Shown one piece after another: positions 1 to 7,808 of a DNA stretch of 7,808 bases. This stretch comes from Actinomycetes bacterium (GTDB taxonomy: Bacteria; Actinomycetota; Acidimicrobiia; Acidimicrobiales; Microtrichaceae), in contig JAEZAI010000461.1 of NCBI GenBank assembly GCA_023427825.1, positions 1 through 7,808 of the forward strand. The letters are read 5' to 3'. The position numbers were made by a program, and so were the translations under genes. The notes under the pieces are model-generated. The model made no database searches, had not been told where the DNA came from, and saw only the letters and a program-made list of their open reading frames with translations. The first letter of the stretch is position 1, and each line of letters begins with the position of its first letter.

Positions 1-3177
<3,177 letters not shown>

Positions 3178-3181
3178 GGTG

Positions 3182-3186
3182 CTCCT
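3182..3186 (-). promoter_or_regulatory. Ribosome binding site of gltB
   Basis: Read on the minus strand, AGGAG lies four bases (CACC) upstream of ATG 3177. It fixes the gltB start just before the conserved N-terminal propeptide and Cys25. Confidence 0.8.
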
Positions 3187-3302
3187 GTTGCGGTGCGTCC
3201 GGGTGCGCCGGACGAGAGTCTGGGTCGGGTGGTCGGCCATCGTTGGTCGCCCCGAGCAGTCGACGTTGACTGCAACAGCTGCGGTTCGCCGCGAGCGTGG
3301 GT

Positions 3303-3353
3303 GGGCCGGCGTCGTCGGCGGCCCTGTCCCGTGGGCCGTCGTTGGCCCGGGAC
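3303..3353 (-). promoter_or_regulatory. Tandem GC-rich hairpins in the gltB 5' leader, possible attenuator
   Basis: In the gltB leader direction, the first hairpin pairs 3353-3344 (GTCCC followed by GGGCC) with 3337-3326 (GGCCC, a two-base bulge, then GGGAC), around a six-base loop: ten pairs in all. The second hairpin pairs GGGCCG (3324-3319) with CGGCCC (3308-3303) around a ten-base loop. The 3' arm of the first (GGCCC, 3337-3333) can instead pair with the 5' arm of the second (GGGCC, 3324-3320), so the two states exclude each other. No U-run follows either hairpin. The pairing is plain in the sequence; a role in controlling gltB is inferred, and short GC palindromes are common at this base composition. 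Confidence 0.35.
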
Positions 3354-3396
3354 GTGCCGGACCGGCGCGCAGCCGGACCCGACAGGGGGTCGGACA

Positions 3397-3426
3397 AGAC
3401 TAGCCGAGGCGTCATCCGCCACCCAA
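3397..3426 (-). promoter_or_regulatory. Candidate sigma-70-type promoter of gltB
   Basis: On the minus strand TTGGGT (3426-3421) is followed after 18 bases by TAGTCT (3402-3397), which fits the actinobacterial -10 pattern TAnnnT. The -35 match is weak. Transcription would start near 3390, inside the inverted repeat at 3379-3393, and give a leader of about 210 nt carrying the hairpins described at 3303-3353. No better candidate was found, but a weak -35 box leaves this uncertain. Confidence 0.35.
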
Positions 3427-3437
3427 CGCGTTGCGCA

Positions 3438-3451
3438 GCCATGCGCATGGC
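3438..3451. promoter_or_regulatory. Perfect 14-bp palindrome, candidate operator
   Basis: GCCATGCGCATGGC is a perfect palindrome lying about 12 bp upstream of the candidate gltB -35 box and about 100 bp upstream of the CapA-like gene. A dimeric regulator acting on either promoter could bind here. It does not match consensus sites I know for GlnR, AmtR or NtcA. The palindrome is certain; its function is inferred. Confidence 0.35.
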
Positions 3452-3540
3452 GCATGACGGGTGGGTGATGAGTCGATGCCCCGGGCGACGGCGTCGGCTC
3501 CGGCGCACGGAGCCTCACCGATGCGGGCCCGGTGGTGCCG

Positions 3541-3546
3541 TAGCGT
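3541..3546 (+). promoter_or_regulatory. -10 box for leaderless expression of the CapA-like gene
   Basis: TAGCGT fits TAnnnT and ends eight bases before GTG 3555, so transcription would begin at or next to the start codon. No Shine-Dalgarno sequence lies between them and no clear -35 box is visible. The same hexamer sits six bases before the start of the J-domain gene at 7573. Confidence 0.5.
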
Positions 3547-3554
3547 GGCGAGCC

Positions 3555-4706
3555 GTGGCGCGCCCCCGTCCGACACCGCTCATCGCCCTGGCCGTGCTGG
3601 TCTCGGCCGGGCTGCTCGGCGCGTGCGCCGGCGGCGACGAGGGAGCGGACCCGAGCACACCGAGCGCCCAGGAGGCACGCGACGACGCCGCGACGACCGA
3701 ACGGCCGTCCGGTCCGGCCGACCCCGATGCCATCACCACGACCACCCGCGGCCCCACCGGCAGCGGCCAGGCGGTGACGCTGGCGTTCGCCGGCGACACG
3801 AACTTCCAGAACCAGCTCGGCGCCGTCCGCTCGGCACCGGCCACGGTCCTCGCCGCGATCGCACCGACGCTCTCGGCGGCCGACGTCGCGATGCTCAACC
3901 TGGAGGCCGCCCTCGGCTCGGGCGGCACGCCCGCCGCCAAGCAGTTCACGTTCCAGGTGCCCGAGCAGGCGATCGACGCGGTGCAGGCCGCCGGCGTGGA
4001 CGTGGTGACGGTGGCCAACAACCACGGCATGGACCACGGCCCGGTCGGCCTCCAGGACACGTTGCGGATCAAGCACGGGCGGGACTTCCCCATCCTCGGC
4101 GTCGGCGCGGACGACACCGAGGCGTACACGCCGTGGGTGACCGAGGTGAAGGGCCAGCGCATCGGGTTCGTCGCGGCCAACGACGTGTTCGACAGCAACC
4201 TCGTGTCGCTGTGGACCGCCGGCCCCGGCCACCCCGGCCTGGCCAGCGCCGAGGAGGCTCACCAGGACCGGCTGGCCGACGAGATCCGGCAGCTGCGCCC
4301 CACCGTCGACACGCTCGTGGTCTTCCTGCACTACGGCACCGAGACCCAGACGTGCCCGAACGAGCGGCAGCGGCTGCTGGGCCGGTTCCTCACCGAGGCC
4401 GGAGCCGACATCGTGGTCGGGTCGCACCCGCACCGGGTGCAAGGGGTCGGCTACCACGGCCAGCAGTTCGTCGCGTACTCGCTCGGCAACTTCGCGTTCC
4501 TGGCGAACTCGGCCGAGGGCGCGGCGACGGGCGTGCTGACGGTGACCGCGACCGGCCGGCGCATCGACCGCTACACCTGGACCCCCGCCGTGATCCGCAA
4601 CAGCATCCCGCACCCGCTGACCGGCGCCGCGGCCGACGCCGCCCAGGCCACGATGGCCCAGCGCCAGGCGTGCGCCGGCCTGTCACCGACCGCACCGCCG
4701 CCGTGA
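3555..4706 (+). CDS. CapA family (poly-gamma-glutamate capsule synthesis-like) lipoprotein
   Basis: This 383-residue protein has the CapA/PgsA-type fold, related to calcineurin-like metallophosphatases. CapA proteins are known from poly-gamma-glutamate production in Bacillus, but many actinobacterial members have no assigned substrate. Residues 8-23 are hydrophobic and end in the lipobox LLGAC with Cys24, so it is probably lipid-anchored outside the cytoplasmic membrane. A Gly/Asp/Thr/Pro-rich linker runs to about residue 72. The family motifs follow in order: FAGDTNF (Asp81), LNLEAAL (Glu117), VANNHGMDHG (Asn156, His157), FLHYGTE (His259, Glu263), VVGSHPHRVQG (His291, His293) and YSLGNFAF. 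These carry the expected metal and phosphate-site residues. GTG 3555 is chosen because it places the signal peptide at the N terminus and is preceded by a leaderless-type -10 box; upstream extension would add a non-coding-looking stretch. No capB or capC lies nearby, so a capsule role is not supported by context. It probably shares a transcript with the aminopeptidase gene 25 bp downstream. Confidence 0.92.
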   Translation: MARPRPTPLIALAVLVSAGLLGACAGGDEGADPSTPSAQEARDDAATTERPSGPADPDAITTTTRGPTGSGQAVTLAFAGDTNFQNQLGAVRSAPATVLAAIAPTLSAADVAMLNLEAALGSGGTPAAKQFTFQVPEQAIDAVQAAGVDVVTVANNHGMDHGPVGLQDTLRIKHGRDFPILGVGADDTEAYTPWVTEVKGQRIGFVAANDVFDSNLVSLWTAGPGHPGLASAEEAHQDRLADEIRQLRPTVDTLVVFLHYGTETQTCPNERQRLLGRFLTEAGADIVVGSHPHRVQGVGYHGQQFVAYSLGNFAFLANSAEGAATGVLTVTATGRRIDRYTWTPAVIRNSIPHPLTGAAADAAQATMAQRQACAGLSPTAPPP

Positions 4707-4719
4707 GCACGCCGCAACC

Positions 4720-4724
4720 AGGAG
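4720..4724 (+). promoter_or_regulatory. Ribosome binding site of the M18 aminopeptidase gene
   Basis: AGGAG lies seven bases upstream of ATG 4732 and fixes that start. It falls in the 25-bp gap after the CapA-like gene. This gene therefore has a normal Shine-Dalgarno start, unlike the gene before it, as expected for the second gene of an operon with a leaderless first gene. Confidence 0.8.
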
Positions 4725-4731
4725 CCGCAGC

Positions 4732-6060
4732 ATGAGCGCCCCACCCTCCTCCGACGACGTCGCCGCCCTGATCGGCTTCATCGACGCGTCACCCTCGCCG
4801 TACCACGCGGTGGCCACCGCCTCGCAACTGCTGGACGACGCCGGGTTCGCGACGCTCGATCCGACCGAGGACTGGTCGACGGCGTCCGGGGGCTCGGGAG
4901 GCCCGGCCTACGTGGCGCGGGACGGCGCCCTGGTGGCCTGGGTGCCGGGCAGCGACGCCGGTCCCGACGCGCCGCTGCGGATGATCGGCGCCCACACCGA
5001 TTCCCCCGGGCTGCGGGTCCGCCCACGTCCGGACCGCTCCACCGGGGGCTGGCGCCAGCTGGGTGTCGAGGTCTACGGCGGGGCGCTGCGGAACTCGTGG
5101 CTCGACCGGGACCTCGGCCTGGCCGGACGGGTCGCCGTCCGCGGGGGTGGCCCGAACGGCGCCGCCGGGACCCGCCACGTGGCGTTCCGGACCGGGCACG
5201 CCGTCATGCGCGTGCCGCAGCTCGCCATCCACCTGGACCGGGAGATCTCGACCGACGGGCTCCAGTTGAACCCGCAGCAGCACCTCACGCCGGTGTGGGG
5301 TCTGGGCGAGTCGCACGAAGGCGACTTCCGGACCTGGCTCGCCGACCAGGTGGGCGTCCACGCGGACGACGTCGTTGCGTGGGAGGCCGTGGCCTTCGAC
5401 GTGCAGCCCTCAGCGGTGATCGGCGCGCACTCCGACCTGCTCGCCGCGCCGCGGCTGGACGACCAGGCCTGCAGCTGGGGTGCGCTGACGGCGCTGCTCG
5501 CCGCGGCGACCGCATCCGAGCGACCGCGGTCCACGTCCGTGGTCGTGCTGAACGACCACGAGGAGATCGGCTCGATGACGGCGACCGGAGCCGACGGCGC
5601 CTGGCTGGAGCACGTGCTCGAGCGCCGGGTCGCCGGGCTCGGCGGCAGCCGCACGGACCTGCTGCGCTCGCTGGCGGGCTCGCTGCTGCTGTCCGCGGAC
5701 ATGGCCCACGCCACGCACCCCAACTACCCCGAGCGCCACGAGCCGGGGCACTGGATCCGCGCCGGCGGCGGTCCCGTGATCAAGCACAACGTCAACGCCC
5801 GGTACGCCACGGATTCACGGGGTGCGGCGGCGTTCCGCGCCGCCTGCGACGCCGCCGGCGTGGCCGTGCAGGACTACTCGCACCGGGGAGACCTGCCGTG
5901 CGGCTCGACGATCGGTCCGCTGACCGCGGCGCGGCTCGCCGTCGACACGGTCGACGTCGGCATGCCGATGCTGTCCATGCACTCGGCGCGTGAGCTGATG
6001 GCGGTCGTTGACGTCACCCCCATGCGCGCCGCCTTCACCGCCTGGCTCACCGGCATATAG
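4732..6060 (+). CDS. M18 family metallo-aminopeptidase (aspartyl aminopeptidase-like)
   Basis: M18 enzymes are cytoplasmic two-metal aminopeptidases that remove N-terminal residues, often acidic ones, from peptides and form large oligomers. The 442 residues are full length for the bacterial family, and there is no signal peptide. The N terminus has the family opening FIDASPSPYHAV (17-28). Metal and catalytic residues are present: His88 and Asp90 in IGAHTDSPGLRV, Asp243 in APRLDDQ, Glu277 (probable general base) and Glu278 in LNDHEEIGS, Asp323 in SADMAHATHPNY, and His417 in MLSMHSARE. Between the first two metal motifs are GGALRNSWLDRDLGLAGRV (116-134), the RVPQLAIHLDR segment (160-170) and LNPQQHLTPV, all typical of M18. 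It resembles the actinobacterial proteins annotated PepC or ApeB; the exact substrate cannot be read from sequence. It lies 25 bp after the CapA-like lipoprotein gene and ends at TAG 6058-6060, facing the sigma factor gene. Confidence 0.97.
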   Translation: MSAPPSSDDVAALIGFIDASPSPYHAVATASQLLDDAGFATLDPTEDWSTASGGSGGPAYVARDGALVAWVPGSDAGPDAPLRMIGAHTDSPGLRVRPRPDRSTGGWRQLGVEVYGGALRNSWLDRDLGLAGRVAVRGGGPNGAAGTRHVAFRTGHAVMRVPQLAIHLDREISTDGLQLNPQQHLTPVWGLGESHEGDFRTWLADQVGVHADDVVAWEAVAFDVQPSAVIGAHSDLLAAPRLDDQACSWGALTALLAAATASERPRSTSVVVLNDHEEIGSMTATGADGAWLEHVLERRVAGLGGSRTDLLRSLAGSLLLSADMAHATHPNYPERHEPGHWIRAGGGPVIKHNVNARYATDSRGAAAFRAACDAAGVAVQDYSHRGDLPCGSTIGPLTAARLAVDTVDVGMPMLSMHSARELMAVVDVTPMRAAFTAWLTGI

Positions 6061-6137
6061 GGGTCGCGCCCGGACAAGGAGTGTCCTCCTGGACCCATAG
6101 ATGCCGGAGGCGCCCCGGCGGTCGGCCCGGACGCGAC

Positions 6138-6162
6138 GGAGCCGGGCACGAGGCCCGGCTCC
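6138..6162. terminator. Hairpin between convergent genes, probable bidirectional terminator
   Basis: GGAGCCGGG (6138-6146) and CCCGGCTCC (6154-6162) form a perfect nine-base-pair stem around the loop CACGAGG. It lies between the aminopeptidase stop (6060) and the sigma factor stop (6187), so it could end transcripts from both sides. No T-run follows on either strand, as is common for GC-rich actinobacterial terminators. Weaker stem-loops precede it: GGACA/TGTCC (6072-6086) and GCCGG/CCGGC (6103-6119). Confidence 0.7.
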
Positions 6163-6186
6163 GGTCGATGTCGATGAGGTGTGCGC

Positions 6187-7125
6187 TCAGGCGTTGAGCA
6201 GGTCCCGTGCGCCGGTGTCCGACGACGGGTGGCGCAGCTTGGACATGGCCCGGGCCTCGATCTGACGGATGCGCTCCCGGGTGAGGTCGAAGTGCTCGCC
6301 GACCTCCTCCAGCGTGCGGGGCTCGCCGCGATCCAGGCCGAAGCGCAGCGAGAGGATCTCGCGCTCGCGGTCGTCGAGCGGCATCATCAGCCGGCTGATC
6401 TGGGCCGGGAGCAGGGACTCGGCCGCGGCCTCGAACGGCGAGGCGGCCGTAGGGTCCTCGACGATGTCGCCCAGCTCGGCGTCGCCGTCCTCGCGCAGCG
6501 GCGTGGAGAGCGACAGCGTGTCGGCGGCGAAGCGCAGGATCTCGGTGACCTTGTCCTCGGGCATGTCCAGGTCCGCGGCCAGCTCGGCCACGGTGGGACG
6601 GCGGCCGTAGGCGGTCTCGAGCCGGACTCGGGCCTTCTGGACGCGGGCCAGGTTGTCGCCGGCGTGGACCGGGAGCCGGATCGTGCGGTTGGTGTTGGCG
6701 ATGCCGCGGGTCAGCGCCTGGCGGATCCACCACGTGGCGTAGGTGGAGAACTTGAAGCCCTTGCGCCAGTCGAACTTCTCGACGGCGTGCATGAGGCCGA
6801 GGTTGCCCTCCTGGATGAGGTCCAGCAGCGGCATGCCCGACGCCTGGTACTTCTTGGCGATCGACACCACGAGGCGCAGGTTGGACTGCACGAAGGAGCG
6901 CTCGGCCTCCTCGCCGGCGCGCACGAGCTTGCGCAGCTCGCGCTTGCGGGCGGGCGACAGGCTGCGCTCGTTCTCCTCGAGCTCGGCGGCTGCCTCCTTG
7001 CCGGTCTCCATGGCCTGGGCGAGCCGCGACTCGTCGTCCTTGGTCAGCAGCGGGTACTGACCGATCTCGCTGAGGTACAGCCGAACGAGGTCTTCCTCAT
7101 CGCGCTCTGCTCGCTGCTTTGCCAC
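6187..7125 (-). CDS. RNA polymerase sigma factor, sigma-70 family (RpoD/SigB/HrdB type)
   Basis: This protein directs RNA polymerase to -10/-35 promoters. From GTG 7125 it has 312 residues. Region 1.2 is at about 11-42 (DLVRLYLSEIGQYPLLTK). A charged stretch follows (43-76). Region 2 spans about 77-152, with NLRLVVSIAKKY, LLDLIQEGNLGLMHAVEKFD, GFKFSTYATWWIRQALTR and NTNRTIRLPVH, which cover core binding and -10 recognition and melting. Region 3 is at about 157-232 and region 4 at about 247-300, ending in the -35-reading helix-turn-helix TLEEVGEHFDLTRERIRQIE (271-290). There is no region 1.1 and no acidic N-terminal extension. Size and layout resemble actinobacterial group 2 factors such as mycobacterial SigB (about 320 residues), but a primary role is not excluded. 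GTG 7125 is chosen because AAAGG lies seven bases before it; ATG 7140 and GTG 7131 are in-frame alternatives with poorer upstream sequence. A LexA-like palindrome lies about 117 bp upstream. Confidence 0.95.
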   Translation of the reverse strand: MAKQRAERDEEDLVRLYLSEIGQYPLLTKDDESRLAQAMETGKEAAAELEENERSLSPARKRELRKLVRAGEEAERSFVQSNLRLVVSIAKKYQASGMPLLDLIQEGNLGLMHAVEKFDWRKGFKFSTYATWWIRQALTRGIANTNRTIRLPVHAGDNLARVQKARVRLETAYGRRPTVAELAADLDMPEDKVTEILRFAADTLSLSTPLREDGDAELGDIVEDPTAASPFEAAAESLLPAQISRLMMPLDDREREILSLRFGLDRGEPRTLEEVGEHFDLTRERIRQIEARAMSKLRHPSSDTGARDLLNA

Positions 7126-7132
7126 GTGCACA

Positions 7133-7137
7133 CCTTT
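7133..7137 (-). promoter_or_regulatory. Likely ribosome binding site of the sigma factor gene
   Basis: On the minus strand AAAGG lies seven bases (TGTGCAC) before GTG 7125, favouring that codon over ATG 7140, which has no purine-rich box upstream. Start choice changes the protein by only five residues. Confidence 0.5.
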
Positions 7138-7241
7138 CATCTGGACGCCGGCTCGATGCCGTGCGGACTCGCTGGGATGTCGATCTCGATGGGACGTACG
7201 ATCGCCGTCGGGACATGTGCCACCGTCGATGCGCTCCGGAT

Positions 7242-7257
7242 CGGAACATCCGTTCCG
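7242..7257. promoter_or_regulatory. LexA/SOS-box-like palindrome upstream of the sigma factor gene
   Basis: CGGAACATCCGTTCCG is a perfect inverted repeat with six-base arms and a four-base spacer. Its core GAAC-N4-GTTC is the recognition core of LexA in Bacillus and actinobacteria. The outer bases differ from those consensuses (CGAAC...GTTCG and TCGAAC...GTTCGA). It lies about 117 bp upstream of the sigma factor start and about 315 bp upstream of the J-domain gene. The same bases also contain GGAAC, the -35 motif of some ECF sigma factors, on both strands, though no matching -10 element follows. The palindrome is certain; LexA binding is inferred. Confidence 0.45.
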
Positions 7258-7560
7258 TGGTCCTGCGCAGCACGTGTGGAGTAGAGTCCGCCGCCGCTCG
7301 GGGGAGGCCTCATGGTACGACGCGTGTCAAGACGCTGACCGGTCGGTATCTCAGTGAACTGCCGGGAAACGGGGGTCACCTGGGACATGCACCTACCCGG
7401 ATCCCTGCCGTTGCAGCACTTCCGGGCCACCCTACGTGATGGCTGCCCCACTGTGGGTGCCAGGAGTCACCCGGGGCGTGGCCGTGCACGACGCCGCACC
7501 CGGTGTGACGACGGGCGAAGGGCGCCCGACGCGGCGGGGATCGTGCTTCGGAGGGCGGGG

Positions 7561-7566
7561 TAGCGT
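7561..7566 (+). promoter_or_regulatory. -10 box for leaderless expression of the J-domain gene
   Basis: TAGCGT is followed by six bases and then GTG 7573, so the predicted transcript would begin at the start codon. There is no Shine-Dalgarno sequence in between and no convincing -35 box. Confidence 0.5.
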
Positions 7567-7572
7567 TCGGAC

Positions 7573-7808
7573 GTGCAGGTGGACGAGGCACGTCGGGTCC
7601 TCGGCCTGGCGCCCGACGGCGAGATCGACGCGACGGCGGTGCGGGCCTCGTACCGCCGCCTCGTGCGCAGCGCCCACCCCGACGTGAGCTCCCGGCCCGA
7701 TGCGGCCGAGCGCACCGCACGCCTGACGCTCGCCTATCGCGTCCTCACCCACGCGCTCGCGAGCGGCGCTCCCACGAGCGGCCCCCGTCGCCCCGCACAA
7801 GCTGGAGC
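7573..7808 (+). CDS. J-domain (DnaJ-like) protein, 5' part; gene continues past the right edge
   Basis: J domains bind Hsp70 (DnaK) and stimulate its ATPase. From GTG 7573 the frame is open for 78 codons to the window edge. Residues 3-12 (VDEARRVLGL) match the start of helix I. SYRRLVRSAHPDV (26-38) carries the helix II basic residues and the invariant HPD at 35-37, and LTLAYRVLTHAL matches helix III. After about residue 62 the sequence turns rich in Gly, Pro, Ser and Arg. No classical Gly/Phe region is seen, so this is more likely a specialised J-domain protein than the main DnaJ; the missing remainder would decide. The start is supported by the J domain beginning directly at it and by the -10 box six bases upstream. 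No dnaK or grpE is visible beside it. Confidence 0.85.
   Translation, partial: MQVDEARRVLGLAPDGEIDATAVRASYRRLVRSAHPDVSSRPDAAERTARLTLAYRVLTHALASGAPTSGPRRPAQAG

Larger units (their letters stand above)
3178..3554. other. Divergent intergenic region between gltB and the CapA-like gene
   Basis: This 377-bp stretch separates two divergently transcribed genes. Frames crossing it show no recognisable protein and lack the neighbours' clean codon bias, so I call no gene. From the gltB side it holds the gltB ribosome binding site, an inverted repeat (GCAGTC at 3256-3261, GACTGC at 3268-3273), two GC-rich stem-loops (3303-3353), an inverted repeat CCGACAGGGGGTCGG (3379-3393), a candidate gltB promoter (3397-3426), a 14-bp palindrome (3438-3451) and a -10 box for the CapA-like gene (3541-3546). 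The landmarks are read directly from the sequence; their regulatory roles are inferred. Confidence 0.7.
7126..7572. other. Non-coding interval between divergent sigma factor and J-domain genes
   Basis: About 447 bp lie between two divergent starts. Reading frames here use AGG, AGA, ATA and GTA codons and have a much lower third-position GC than the flanking genes, so none looks like a real protein gene. Visible structures are a LexA-like palindrome (7242-7257), a stem-loop GGGTG/CACCC (7455-7472), a stem-loop CGGGCG/CGCCCG (7512-7528) and the -10 box of the J-domain gene (7561-7566). A TTGACA box on the minus strand (7330-7325) has no suitable -10 partner. I found no tRNA-like arm set and no riboswitch consensus I could support. 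Confidence 0.65.

Noticed and set aside
7301..7330. TTGACA (minus strand, 7330-7325) as a promoter for the sigma factor gene
   Set aside because: The -35 match is perfect, but the bases 17 to 18 positions downstream are CCTCCC-like and give no -10 box.
7321..7450. Possible riboswitch (GGGAAACGGGGGTCACC on plus; CTGAGATACC on minus)
   Set aside because: The resemblance to c-di-AMP, cobalamin or TPP riboswitch fragments is limited to short strings. The other conserved blocks are missing, and the downstream plus-strand gene appears leaderless.
7137..7451. 104-codon minus-strand ORF ending ATGA at the alternative sigma factor start
   Set aside because: Codon use includes AGG, AGA, ATA and GTA with low third-position GC, unlike every real gene here. 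No domain or ribosome binding site was recognised.

Overview
The window is about 7.8 kb of very GC-rich DNA with strong G/C preference at third codon positions. Its ordinary bacterial housekeeping genes resemble actinobacterial relatives: a large-type GltB, a SigB/HrdB-like sigma factor and an M18 aminopeptidase. A high-GC actinobacterium, possibly of the Acidimicrobiia type, is the best guess. That placement is inference from composition, protein style and leaderless-looking starts; no marker gene fixes the taxon.

Layout from left to right. (1) Positions 1-3177, minus strand: the first 1059 codons of gltB, the large subunit of glutamate synthase. The gene runs off the left edge, so its C-terminal third is missing. 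(2) Positions 3178-3554: a divergent intergenic region with the gltB ribosome binding site, a structured gltB leader, a candidate gltB promoter, a perfect 14-bp palindrome, and a -10 box placed for leaderless expression of the next gene. (3) Positions 3555-4706, plus strand: a CapA-family metallophosphatase-fold lipoprotein. (4) Positions 4732-6060, plus strand: an M18 family metallo-aminopeptidase, 25 bp downstream and probably in the same operon. (5) Positions 6061-6186: a convergent intergenic region with a strong terminator-like hairpin. (6) Positions 6187-7125, minus strand: a compact RpoD-type sigma factor without region 1.1. (7) Positions 7126-7572: a long non-coding interval with a LexA/SOS-like palindrome (GAAC-N4-GTTC). 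(8) Position 7573 to the right edge, plus strand: the start of a J-domain protein, also apparently leaderless.

The genes do not form one pathway. GltB makes glutamate from glutamine and 2-oxoglutarate. The CapA-like lipoprotein and the aminopeptidase may be co-transcribed, but no functional link between them is established. The sigma factor is a separate transcription unit. I see no mobile element, CRISPR array, tRNA or rRNA, and no evidence of a new multi-gene system. The points worth a second look are regulatory: the possible SOS box upstream of the sigma factor, the mutually exclusive hairpins in the gltB leader, and the recurring TAGCGT leaderless promoter signature.
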